7,345 nucleotides of DNA from Novosphingobium sp. (GCA_027490345.1 JAIXYF010000462.1:1-7345); one strand, 5' to 3'; positions 1 to 6,099 are shown, counted from the first letter of the stretch. Numbers and translations: made by a program. Notes: generated from the sequence alone by a model not told the origin.

Positions 1-312
1 ACCTTCACCAACGCCGAACGCCGCATCCAGCCGGTGCGCAAGGTGATGGAGCCCAAGAACGGGTACGAGGATTGGCAGATCACCCAGCTCATGGCGCGGG
101 CCATGGGGCTGGACTGGAACTACACCCACCCGCGCGAGATCATGGACGAGATTGCGCGCCTGACGCCGACTTTCGCGGGCGTCAGCTTCGCGCGGCTCGA
201 TGCCGAAGGCTCGCTGCAATGGCCGGTGAACGCCGCCGCGCCTGATGGCAGCCCGATCATGCACGTGGATGGTTTCGTGCGCGGCAAGGGCAAGTTCGTG
301 GTGACGGACTAA
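1..312 (+). CDS. fdsA: formate dehydrogenase alpha subunit (FdsA), internal part ending at a premature stop
   Basis: This is part of the catalytic subunit of the soluble NAD+-linked molybdenum formate dehydrogenase (formate to CO2). The frame is open from base 1, so the gene starts upstream of the window; about 103 codons are visible. The stretches GGYEDW-like NGYEDWQITQL, THPREIMDEIARLTPTF and the run MHVDGFVRGKGKF match, from memory, the region of FdsA-type alpha subunits just before the C-terminal domain. The frame stops at TAA 310-312 and then continues, same frame and same family, to 780. FdsA is normally about 950 residues and unbroken here, so the visible product would lack its last ~155 residues. 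The family call is firm; whether the gene is a pseudogene, a split gene or a sequence error cannot be settled here. Confidence 0.85.
   Translation, partial: TFTNAERRIQPVRKVMEPKNGYEDWQITQLMARAMGLDWNYTHPREIMDEIARLTPTFAGVSFARLDAEGSLQWPVNAAAPDGSPIMHVDGFVRGKGKFVVTD
310..312 (+). other. in-frame ochre (TAA) stop interrupting fdsA
   Basis: The codons around it read V-T-D-stop-V-P-T-D in frame 1. In FdsA homologues I recall an aromatic residue here (T-E-Y-V-P/A-T), so a Tyr codon TAC or TAT changed to TAA by one base would explain it. No shift of frame occurs: both sides stay in frame and both keep strong family resemblance. It is UAA rather than UGA, so selenocysteine is not an explanation. Confidence 0.9.
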
Positions 313-780
313 GTGCCGACCGACGAGCGCACTGGCCCGCGCTTCCCGCTGCTGCTCACAACGGGCCGCATCCTCAGCCAGTACAACGTCGGCGCGCAGA
401 CGCGGCGCACTGCCAACGTCGTGTGGCACGAGGAAGACCTTCTCGAAATCCACCCGACCGATGCGGAAAACCGGGGCATCAAATCGGGCGATTGGGTGCG
501 CCTTGCCAGCCGCTCGGGTGAGACGACGCTGCGTGCGACAGTGACCGACCGCGTCGCGCCGGGCGTGGTCTACACCACCTTCCACCACCCCGCGACGCAG
601 GCCAACGTCGTCACCACCGACTATTCGGACTGGGCGACCAATTGCCCCGAATACAAGGTAACGGCGGTGCAGATCACCCCCTCCAACGGCCCAACCGACT
701 GGCAGGAGGAATACGAGGCGCAGGCCGCGCGCTCGCGCCGGATTGCCGGACAAGAAGGCGTGATGGAGCCGGCGGAATGA
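313..780 (+). CDS. fdsA: formate dehydrogenase alpha subunit, C-terminal molybdopterin-dinucleotide-binding domain (fragment of fdsA)
   Basis: This is the C-terminal ~155 residues of FdsA, a Molydop_binding-type beta-barrel domain that covers the bis-MGD cofactor. Visible landmarks (numbering from the codon at 313) are FPLLLTTGR at 11-19, YNVGAQTRR at 24-32, VYTTFHHP at 86-93 and SDWATNCPEYKVTAVQ at 105-120. The first codon after the upstream stop is GTG, so reinitiation right at the stop is formally possible, although only weak purine-rich sequence (ACGGA, 305-309) precedes it. The fragment has no further lesion, so the break is either recent, an assembly or base-call error, or tolerated as a split subunit. 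It ends in TGA 778-780, overlapping the fdsD start (ATGA). Confidence 0.82.
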   Translation: MPTDERTGPRFPLLLTTGRILSQYNVGAQTRRTANVVWHEEDLLEIHPTDAENRGIKSGDWVRLASRSGETTLRATVTDRVAPGVVYTTFHHPATQANVVTTDYSDWATNCPEYKVTAVQITPSNGPTDWQEEYEAQAARSRRIAGQEGVMEPAE

Positions 781-1001
781 GTGCGCATACCACCGAGAAG
801 CTCGTCCACATGGTGAACCAGATCGCCAAAAACGTGACGCATGATCCAGACCCGGTGGCAATGATCGCGGACCATATCCACGCGTTCTGGTCGGTGCGGA
901 TGAAGGCGGACGTGTTCGCCGTGCTGGACGGGCCGGAAGGCGCAGCGCTCGATCCGGTGTCCCGTGCGGCGCTGGAACGGCTCGCTGTACATGCAGGCTG
1001 A
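777..1001 (+). CDS. fdsD: formate dehydrogenase delta subunit (FdsD)
   Basis: This is a 74-residue small subunit of the FdsGBA-type formate dehydrogenase, thought to help assembly or stability of the alpha subunit. The ATG at 777 overlaps the fdsA stop as ATGA, and GGAG at 765-768 sits eight bases upstream, which fixes the start. The family pattern is visible as KLVHMVNQIAKN near residues 8-19 and HIHAFWSVRMK at residues 33-43 (His/Phe-Trp followed by Arg-Met), followed by a short helical tail ending ALERLAVHAG. No membrane segment is present. Its place directly after fdsA supports the call. In the operons I know (Rhodobacter capsulatus, Cupriavidus necator) it follows the fdhD-like fdsC rather than preceding it. 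Confidence 0.85.
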   Translation: MSAHTTEKLVHMVNQIAKNVTHDPDPVAMIADHIHAFWSVRMKADVFAVLDGPEGAALDPVSRAALERLAVHAG

Positions 1002-1776
1002 GGGGGCGGTCCCGCACACGTATACCGAACATTTCGCTGATGGCCGCGCGCCTGCCCCGCGCGAACGGCTGCTCGCCATCGAGGCACCGATTGCCATCGA
1101 GATCAACGGTCTGGGCTATGCCGTCATGATGGCGACGCCGTCTGATTTGTCCGATTATGCGCTGGGCTTCTGCCTGTCCGAACAGCTGATCGCCGCGCCT
1201 GGACAGTTGCTTTTTGCCGAAGCCAGCGAGGTTCCGTCAGGCGGCTGGATGCTGCGAATCCAGCTCGCTGCCGATGATGCCGCGCCGCTGATGGAGCGCG
1301 CGCGGCTGCGCCTGTCCGAAGGCAGCTGCGGCCTGTGCGGGATTGAAAGCCTGGAGCAGGTCATGCGTCCACTGCCGCCAGTCACCGCGCGGCTCGATGT
1401 GGCGGATGCGGCGATTTTCCGCGCCGTCAGCGCGCTGCCTGCGCTTCAGCCGCTGGGGCAAGCGACGCGGGCGGTCCATGCAGCGGCATTTTGCGATCCC
1501 GATGGCACCGTGCGGCTGGTGCGCGAGGATGTTGGCCGCCACAATGCGCTCGACAAGCTGCTGGGCGCAATGGCGCGCGCCGGGCTGAGCGCGGGGGCAG
1601 GCTTCATTGTGCTCACCGCGCGGTGTAGCTTCGAACTCGTGCAGAAGGCGGTGCTGGCGGGCTGCCCCTTGCTGGTGACGATCTCGGCGGCCTCCACCCT
1701 CGCGGCGCAGCAGGCAGCGGCGCATGGGCTGAAGCTGGTTTCCCTGGCGCGGGACGATAGCTTCCTCAGCGATTGA
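991..1776 (+). CDS. fdhD: formate dehydrogenase accessory sulfurtransferase FdhD (FdsC)
   Basis: FdhD moves sulfur from a cysteine desulfurase to the Mo-bisMGD cofactor, a step needed for active formate dehydrogenase. The 261-residue protein shows the substrate-entry region TPSDLSDYALGFCLSE (residues 49-64), the catalytic CxxC loop GSCGLCG with Cys113 and Cys116, the cofactor-binding stretch REDVGRHNALDKL (178-190), and SFELVQKA (213-220). The ATG at 991 is chosen because it gives the expected short N-terminus and an 11-base overlap with fdsD; only a weak GGAACGG (974-980) precedes it, so translation is probably coupled. The C-terminus (LVSLARDDSFLSD) is shorter and less like the usual GFAR...N-x-Y ending than I expect. 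The cytoplasmic partner of the enzyme is encoded just upstream. Confidence 0.93.
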   Translation: MQAEGAVPHTYTEHFADGRAPAPRERLLAIEAPIAIEINGLGYAVMMATPSDLSDYALGFCLSEQLIAAPGQLLFAEASEVPSGGWMLRIQLAADDAAPLMERARLRLSEGSCGLCGIESLEQVMRPLPPVTARLDVADAAIFRAVSALPALQPLGQATRAVHAAAFCDPDGTVRLVREDVGRHNALDKLLGAMARAGLSAGAGFIVLTARCSFELVQKAVLAGCPLLVTISAASTLAAQQAAAHGLKLVSLARDDSFLSD

Positions 1777-1785
1777 ACTGTGTTT

Positions 1786-1813
1786 GCAGGGATTCCGGCC
1801 GCAGGGTTTCCGG
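1786..1813 (+). repeat. imperfect 13-base direct repeat in the fdhD–tonB spacer
   Basis: GCAGGGATTCCGG (1786-1798) and GCAGGGTTTCCGG (1801-1813) differ at one base and lie 15 bases apart, start to start. They occupy much of the 68-base spacer between fdhD and the TonB-family gene. This could be a regulator site or chance; no clear -35/-10 pair is visible next to it. Confidence 0.5.
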
Positions 1814-1844
1814 TTTCCGCTCGCCTCCACTAAGGTGTGCGGCA

Positions 1845-2588
1845 ATGAACGCCGCCTTGGCCAGCAATCGCTTCAGCGAAAGCCCCGCGCTTAGCGCCCG
1901 TACCCGCGGCTGGTTGATGCTGGCGGTGGGCGTGCTCCATGTTGCGCTTGGCATCGCGATTGCCACGGGGCTGGCGCGGGGCGCGATTTCGCTGATCGAG
2001 GATGCGGCAACCGCGGCCTATTCCGTGCCGCTTGATCCATCCGCGCCGCCTCCGGCTCCTGTCAGCCCTGCTCCCACCCCGGAGCCCGCAGGCGCGCAGG
2101 GCGCGGCGGCGAAGCGCGCAAAGCCCAAGCCGGTTGTTGCCCCGCCCACCCGCATTCCCAACAAGGCGATGATCGCCGCGCCCGCCGCCGCCACTGGCGG
2201 TGGCGTCCGTTCCGGTGCGGCTGGCGCGGGCAGCGGCACCGGCGGCGGCACCTCGGGCACGGGCACGGGCAGCGGCGGCAACGGCGATGGCGCGGGATCG
2301 GGCGCCAGCCGCGCGGTCAAGATCGCGGGCGATATCACCGCCACACGCGATTATCCGGCGCGCACCCGCGAGCAGCGCATCGGCAAGAGCGTGATCGTGG
2401 TGCTCACGGTCGGCACGGACGGCCGGGTATCGGCCTGCCGCATCCACCAGCCCAGCCCTGACGCCGAAGCCGATGCCATCACATGCCGCCTTGCCACCCA
2501 GCGTTTCCGCTTTCGCCCGGCAACAGACCGTGCAGGCAATCCGATCCCATCCGAATTCGGCTGGCAGCAGCGTTGGTTCGCGCCATAA
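1845..2588 (+). CDS. TonB-family energy transducer-like protein
   Basis: This 247-residue protein has the TonB layout: a short cytoplasmic N-terminus, one membrane anchor (about residues 23-46), a Pro/Ala-rich periplasmic stretch (65-103), a Gly/Ser/Thr-rich linker (117-154) and a C-terminal TonB-like domain (about 168-247). The C-terminal domain carries RDYPART, VLTVGTDGRVSACRI and a TCRLATQRFRFRPA motif typical of sphingomonad TonB paralogues. TonB proteins pass proton-motive force from ExbBD to outer-membrane receptors. The ATG at 1845 is chosen because AAGGTG (1832-1837) lies seven bases upstream and the anchor then falls near the N-terminus. No exbB, exbD or receptor gene is adjacent, so its partner is unknown, and it may be a specialised or periplasmic TonB-domain protein rather than the main TonB. 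Confidence 0.82.
   Translation: MNAALASNRFSESPALSARTRGWLMLAVGVLHVALGIAIATGLARGAISLIEDAATAAYSVPLDPSAPPPAPVSPAPTPEPAGAQGAAAKRAKPKPVVAPPTRIPNKAMIAAPAAATGGGVRSGAAGAGSGTGGGTSGTGTGSGGNGDGAGSGASRAVKIAGDITATRDYPARTREQRIGKSVIVVLTVGTDGRVSACRIHQPSPDAEADAITCRLATQRFRFRPATDRAGNPIPSEFGWQQRWFAP
2226..2300 (+). repeat. low-complexity GGC/GGCAC-rich tract encoding the Gly-rich linker
   Basis: This stretch inside the TonB-family gene is made of irregular GGC, GGCAC and GGCAGC units and encodes a Gly/Ser/Thr/Ala run (about residues 128-153). Such tracts can gain or lose units by slippage, so linker length may differ among strains. Confidence 0.6.
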
Positions 2589-2595
2589 TCGGTGC

Positions 2596-2627
2596 TTAAT
2601 GCCGTGTAAGTGCAATCTACCTAGAAT
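2596..2627 (+). promoter_or_regulatory. candidate promoter for the manC–manA unit
   Basis: The 69-base spacer after the TonB-family gene is clearly more AT-rich than its surroundings. TAGAAT at 2622-2627 matches five of six bases of a -10 box. The only -35-like hexamer (TTAATG, 2596-2601) is poor and 20 bases away, so the upstream half is uncertain. AGGA at 2649-2652, five bases before the manC ATG, serves as ribosome binding site. The change of topic between tonB and manC also argues for a new transcript starting here. Confidence 0.35.
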
Positions 2628-2657
2628 ATCGGGTTTGAAACACATAACAGGATAGCC

Positions 2658-3698
2658 ATGGACCTGATCATTCCCGTCGTGCTGTGCGGTGGCAGCGGCA
2701 CTCGTCTCTGGCCGCGTTCGCGCAAGGCCATGCCCAAGCCGTTTCTGCCGCTTGTGGGCGATACCACGCTGTTCGAAGCGACGGTGTTGCGCTGCCCGGC
2801 CGAGGCCGGGTTTGGCGCACCGATTGTCGTCACCGGTGCGCTGCATCTGGAGCATGTCGAGGCGCAGCTGGCTGATCCTGCCGCCAGCCGCGTGATTGTG
2901 GAGCCAGAGGGCAAAAATACCGCCGCCGCCATTGCGCTGGCGGCGCTGCGCTTGCCGGAAGACGCGATCATGCTCGTCTGCCCAAGCGATCACCATATCG
3001 GCGATGTGGCCGCGTTTCAGGCCGCCGCGCGCGAAGCCGCGGCGCTAGCGCAGGATGGCTGGCTTGTCTCATTCGGCATCGCCGCCACGGCGCCCGAAAC
3101 CGGCTTCGGCTATTTGCGGCGCGGTGATGCCATCCCCGGCAGCGGCGGCTTCGCCGTGGCCCAGTTCGTCGAAAAGCCCGATCTGCAGCGCGCCCTCGGG
3201 TTTCTTGCCGACGGCGGCTATGCGTGGAACGGCGGGATCTTCGCTTTCCGCGCCGGTACGTTCCTTGATGAACTTGCTGCGCACCGGCCCGCCCTTTCAG
3301 AAGCTGTTCGCGCAGCCGCCGCGCAAGGGCAGGCGGACGGCACCCGCTTCCACCCCGATCCCGCTGCCTTCGCGCGGATCGAAGGCGAATCGGTGGATTA
3401 TGCGGTGATGGAAAACACCGCCCGCGCCGCGATGGTGCCCGCCGCGATGGCGTGGTCCGATATCGGCAACTGGCAGGCGCTGCATGAAGCGCGCGATCAT
3501 GATGCGCAGGGCAATACCGTGCGCGGCCCGGCCGAACTGGTCGATTGCAGCGGCGTGCTCGTCGATAGCGATGGCCCGCGCGTGTCGGTCATCGGCGCGC
3601 GCGATATCATCGTCGTGGTCGACAAGGGCGAAGTGCTCGTGTGCACGGCCGATGGCGCGCAAAAGGTGGGCAAGCTTGCAGGCGCGGTGAACCAGTGA
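2658..3698 (+). CDS. manC: mannose-1-phosphate guanylyltransferase (GDP-mannose pyrophosphorylase)
   Basis: This cytoplasmic enzyme joins GTP and mannose-1-phosphate to form GDP-mannose, the donor for mannose-containing surface polysaccharides and precursor of GDP-fucose-type sugars. The 346-residue protein has the nucleotidyltransferase signature LCGGSGTRLWPRSRK (residues 9-23), then PKPF where PKQF is more usual, PEGKNTAAAI (83-92), PSDHHI (109-114), the sugar-phosphate motif FVEKP (170-174), WNGGIF (190-195), SVDYAVME (245-252) and SDIGNW (267-272). The length fits the short, single-function class: it lacks the fused C-terminal isomerase domain of the ~470-residue bifunctional proteins. 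That job falls to manA just downstream. The ATG at 2658 has AGGA at five-base spacing and places the signature near the N-terminus. Confidence 0.95.
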   Translation: MDLIIPVVLCGGSGTRLWPRSRKAMPKPFLPLVGDTTLFEATVLRCPAEAGFGAPIVVTGALHLEHVEAQLADPAASRVIVEPEGKNTAAAIALAALRLPEDAIMLVCPSDHHIGDVAAFQAAAREAAALAQDGWLVSFGIAATAPETGFGYLRRGDAIPGSGGFAVAQFVEKPDLQRALGFLADGGYAWNGGIFAFRAGTFLDELAAHRPALSEAVRAAAAQGQADGTRFHPDPAAFARIEGESVDYAVMENTARAAMVPAAMAWSDIGNWQALHEARDHDAQGNTVRGPAELVDCSGVLVDSDGPRVSVIGARDIIVVVDKGEVLVCTADGAQKVGKLAGAVNQ

Positions 3699-3711
3699 AC
3701 CTGCCCACGCC

Positions 3712-3718
3712 AGGAGGG
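3712..3718 (+). promoter_or_regulatory. strong ribosome binding site that decides the manA start
   Basis: AGGAGGG lies six bases before the GTG at 3725. It is the best Shine-Dalgarno match in the window. A GTG at 3695, overlapping the manC stop, is also in frame, but only weak sequence precedes it and it would add ten residues that are not part of the family core. Confidence 0.75.
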
Positions 3719-3724
3719 CTGGCT

Positions 3725-4516
3725 GTGCGCACAGTGGAAAAGCCCTGGGGCCGTGACCACCTGCCCGCGCCGTTTGTGGCCCCCCACGGCATGCGCATTG
3801 GCGAAATCTGGTTCGAGCCGACCGAACAGGTGTCCTCGCTCCTCGTCAAATACATCTTCACCAGCGAAAAGCTCTCGGTGCAGGTCCATCCAGACGATGC
3901 GCAGGCCGGGGCGCTGGGCGAACACGATACCGGCAAGGAAGAATGCTGGCTGGTGATCGATGCCGAACCGGGCGCGCGCCTGGGCATCGGCTTTCACCAG
4001 CCGCTGAATGCAGCGGCCATGCGCGCTGCGGCGATGGATGGCAGCATCGAGGATCTGCTGGCTTGGCATCCGGTGCAGGCGGGGGATTTCTTCTATATTC
4101 CGGCGGGCACCGTCCATGCCATCGGTGCGGGCGTCAGCCTGATCGAGATCCAGCAGAACTCCGACATCACCTACCGGCTTTATGATTATGGCCGCCCGCG
4201 CCCGCTGCATCTCGACAAAGGCATCGCGGTGGCGCGCGGCGAGCCTTATGATCGGGCGCTGCACCGCCATCTCGAACCGACCGGCACGGTGGAACTCGCG
4301 CGCGGACCTTACTTCACCGCACACCGCGTGGAGGGGACGCCGGATGCGGAACTCATGGCCGAATATACCGGGCCGGTGCTCGTGATCCCGCGCCGCGGCG
4401 AAGTGGAGGTGAGCGGCGACATGATCTTCCCGGGCGAATGCCTGGCGGCAGCCGATCTCTCAGCCGTGATATTCGGCCCCGGCAGCCAGAGCATCCTCGT
4501 GCGCGCTGCTCCTTGA
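3725..4516 (+). CDS. manA: class I mannose-6-phosphate isomerase
   Basis: A zinc enzyme that interconverts fructose-6-phosphate and mannose-6-phosphate, feeding GDP-mannose synthesis with the upstream manC. From GTG 3725 the protein has 263 residues, typical of the short bacterial form. It shows KPWG (6-9), the metal-site motif QVHPDD (53-58; ligands Gln53 and His55), GKEECW (70-75; Glu73 as probable ligand), IPAGTVHAI (125-133; His131 as ligand) and the active-site stretch TYRLYDYGR (149-157). The C-terminal part (about 190-263) is a second cupin-like half without metal residues. It starts 26 bases after the manC stop and is followed closely by the DUF2721-type gene. A phosphomannomutase to link the two mannose phosphates is not in this window. 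Confidence 0.93.
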   Translation: MRTVEKPWGRDHLPAPFVAPHGMRIGEIWFEPTEQVSSLLVKYIFTSEKLSVQVHPDDAQAGALGEHDTGKEECWLVIDAEPGARLGIGFHQPLNAAAMRAAAMDGSIEDLLAWHPVQAGDFFYIPAGTVHAIGAGVSLIEIQQNSDITYRLYDYGRPRPLHLDKGIAVARGEPYDRALHRHLEPTGTVELARGPYFTAHRVEGTPDAELMAEYTGPVLVIPRRGEVEVSGDMIFPGECLAAADLSAVIFGPGSQSILVRAAP

Positions 4517-4539
4517 GCGTGGTCTTTGAGCAATCGGGC

Positions 4540-4983
4540 ATGATCGCGCAGACAATCCAGCTCGCGTTGGCCCCGGTCTTTGTGCTCGTCGCCATTGGCA
4601 ATATCATGAATATCCTCACAACCCGGCTTGGCCGCATGGTTGATCGCTCGCGCCACCTGCAGATGCTTCACGCGGGCACCAAGGGCAGCGAACACGATGC
4701 CGTGGTGATCGAGATGCGCCATATCGACAAGCGCATCGCGCATATCGGCCGGGCTCTGCTGCTGTTGGTGCTGAGCGGCCTTGCCGTGGGCGCTACCGTC
4801 GGCGCGCTGTTCTTCAGCGAGCTGGCCGCAACGGATCTGCGCCTGCTTACTGCCGGCACGTTTCTGCTCGCGATCTCGCTGCTGATGGGCGCGCTAGTCC
4901 TCCTCCTGCTGGAAACCCGCCTCGCTGCACGCACCCTGCGCTTGCCGCCAGCCCTGCTGGAGCTTGAGAGAGGCGATCTCTGA
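4540..4983 (+). CDS. DUF2721-type integral membrane protein
   Basis: A small inner-membrane protein of unknown function. From ATG 4540 it has 147 residues with three likely membrane segments (about 5-25, 71-93 and 101-125). Between the first two lies a basic, amphipathic stretch with TTRLGRMVDRSRHL (27-40) and EMRHIDKRIAHI (58-69). The LGR-x-VDR-x-R pattern after the first membrane helix is what I associate with DUF2721. The start is uncertain: GTG 4519 and TTG 4513 are in frame and would add 7 or 9 residues (the TTG overlaps the manA stop). None of the three has a clear ribosome binding site, though a GAG (4528-4530) sits nine bases before the ATG. Its spacing from manA suggests the same transcript, but no link to mannose metabolism is proven. 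Confidence 0.75.
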   Translation: MIAQTIQLALAPVFVLVAIGNIMNILTTRLGRMVDRSRHLQMLHAGTKGSEHDAVVIEMRHIDKRIAHIGRALLLLVLSGLAVGATVGALFFSELAATDLRLLTAGTFLLAISLLMGALVLLLLETRLAARTLRLPPALLELERGDL

Positions 4984-5018
4984 AAAACAGGGACAGGCCT
5001 TGTTTTAGGCCCTGTTTT
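4984..5018. terminator. bidirectional intrinsic terminator between convergent genes
   Basis: AAAACAGGG (4984-4992) and CCCTGTTTT (5010-5018) are perfect inverted repeats, nine base pairs around a 17-base interior. The interior can pair further in another register (CAGGCCT 4994-5000 with AGGCC-CTG 5007-5014, one bulge). T-runs follow the stem on both strands. It begins right after the DUF2721-type stop and lies 13 bases from the ribA stop on the other strand, so it can end both transcripts. Confidence 0.82.
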
Positions 5019-5031
5019 CCAGAAGGCCCTG

Positions 5032-6099
5032 TTATCTCAGCAGATGCCCCGTCCGGTCGCGCTTGGTATCAAGATAGCGCACGTTGTGGGGGTTGGCGGG
5101 CAGTTGATGCGCTACGCGTTCGGCCACGCGCACGCCCACCGCTTCGAGCGCTGCCACCTTGGCCGGATTGTTGGTCAGGAGCCGGACGGCGGGCACTCCC
5201 AGCAGATCGAGCATCCGCGCCGCCACCGGAAAATCGCGCGCCTCGCTAGGCAGGCCCAGCCGCTCGTTGGCCTCCACCGTATCGAAGCCCTGATCCTGCA
5301 ATTCATAGGCGCGCAGCTTGTTGATCAGGCCTATGCCACGCCCTTCCTGCCGCAGATAGAGCAGCAGGCCCCATCCGCCCGCATCGGCTTCATCGGCCAT
5401 GCGCGCCAGCGCCGCATCCAGCTGCGGTCCGCAATCGCACTTGAGGCTGCCCAGCACATCGCCCGTCAGGCATTCGCTGTGCAGCCGCACCAGCGGGATA
5501 TGGTCTCCGCTTTGCGTGCCGATCACCAGCGCGACATGCTCGCGCAGATCATCGCGCGCGCGAAAGGCAATGATCTCGGCCCGCTCGCAGGCATCGACTG
5601 GCAGCCGCGCGCGCGCCTGAATGGTGAGTTCAAGCGGATCCTTGAACGCGGCGAGATCGGCGGGCGTTAGCGTGGCGGCAGGTTCCACTCCGGTCGAAAC
5701 CAGAAACGCCGGCAGGATTCCCGCAAGCCGCGCCAGCTCCATCGCTGCCACTGCGGCGTCTTGCGCGGGGCAAGGGTCGGCGCGGAACGGCCCGCGCATC
5801 GGTTCGGCCAGATCAAGCGCAGGATCGGCCAGCGTGCGCGCAGCGTGGAGCGAGAACGGCTCCGCGCCGTGGATCATCACCGGCATGTGCGGCTCGGCGG
5901 CATCGCGCTGGTTGGCCAGCTTGAGCGTGGCCGCGCGGGCGTGGCTGATCAGCAGCCGCGCGGCGTAGATTCCCGGCTGCACGAAGGCAGTTTCCGCCGG
6001 AAGCAGATCGAGCGTGCCGTCCGCGCCCTCCACACGAATCGCCCAGCCATGGCGCAGCGCATCCAGCGCCAGCGCGACCCGGCGCGGCGCTCCGCTCAA
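5032..6099 (-). CDS. ribA: GTP cyclohydrolase II with degenerate RibB-like N-terminal domain
   Basis: This is the first committed enzyme of riboflavin synthesis, opening the GTP ring to give a diaminopyrimidinone phosphate plus formate and pyrophosphate. From TTG 6099 it has 355 residues. The C-terminal GTP cyclohydrolase II domain (about 155-355) is complete: HSECLTGDVLGSLKCDCG (207-224) with zinc cysteines 210, 221 and 223, RQEGRGIGL (250-258), DTVEANERLG (273-282) and TNNPAK (309-314). Residues 1-150 resemble a worn DHBP synthase (RibB) domain: the end AAVAAMELARLAGILPA (115-131) fits, but the acidic DDEDRE-type catalytic motif is absent (GADGTLDLLPAETAF, 25-39). I therefore assign only the cyclohydrolase activity. 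The TTG is preferred because GGAG lies eight bases upstream and it overlaps the xthA stop; no ATG or GTG occurs nearby. Confidence 0.92.
   Translation of the reverse strand: MSGAPRRVALALDALRHGWAIRVEGADGTLDLLPAETAFVQPGIYAARLLISHARAATLKLANQRDAAEPHMPVMIHGAEPFSLHAARTLADPALDLAEPMRGPFRADPCPAQDAAVAAMELARLAGILPAFLVSTGVEPAATLTPADLAAFKDPLELTIQARARLPVDACERAEIIAFRARDDLREHVALVIGTQSGDHIPLVRLHSECLTGDVLGSLKCDCGPQLDAALARMADEADAGGWGLLLYLRQEGRGIGLINKLRAYELQDQGFDTVEANERLGLPSEARDFPVAARMLDLLGVPAVRLLTNNPAKVAALEAVGVRVAERVAHQLPANPHNVRYLDTKRDRTGHLLR

Noticed and set aside
310..312. Selenocysteine or other programmed recoding at the fdsA stop
   Set aside because: The codon is TAA, not TGA, lies far from the formate dehydrogenase active-site Cys/Sec position, and no recoding structure is apparent after it.
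621..1106. Minus-strand open frame across the fdsA/fdsD/fdhD junctions
   Set aside because: It is a mirror of well-supported plus-strand genes; the product is Arg/His/Ser-rich with no recognisable motif, as expected from high-GC shadow frames.
1830..2996. 388-codon minus-strand open frame over the TonB-family gene and the start of manC
   Set aside because: It is long only because GC-rich antisense frames lack stops; the product is compositionally odd and crosses two recognised genes and a probable promoter.
5044..5670. 208-codon plus-strand open frame inside ribA
   Set aside because: It is antisense to conserved GTP cyclohydrolase II motifs and shows no family features.
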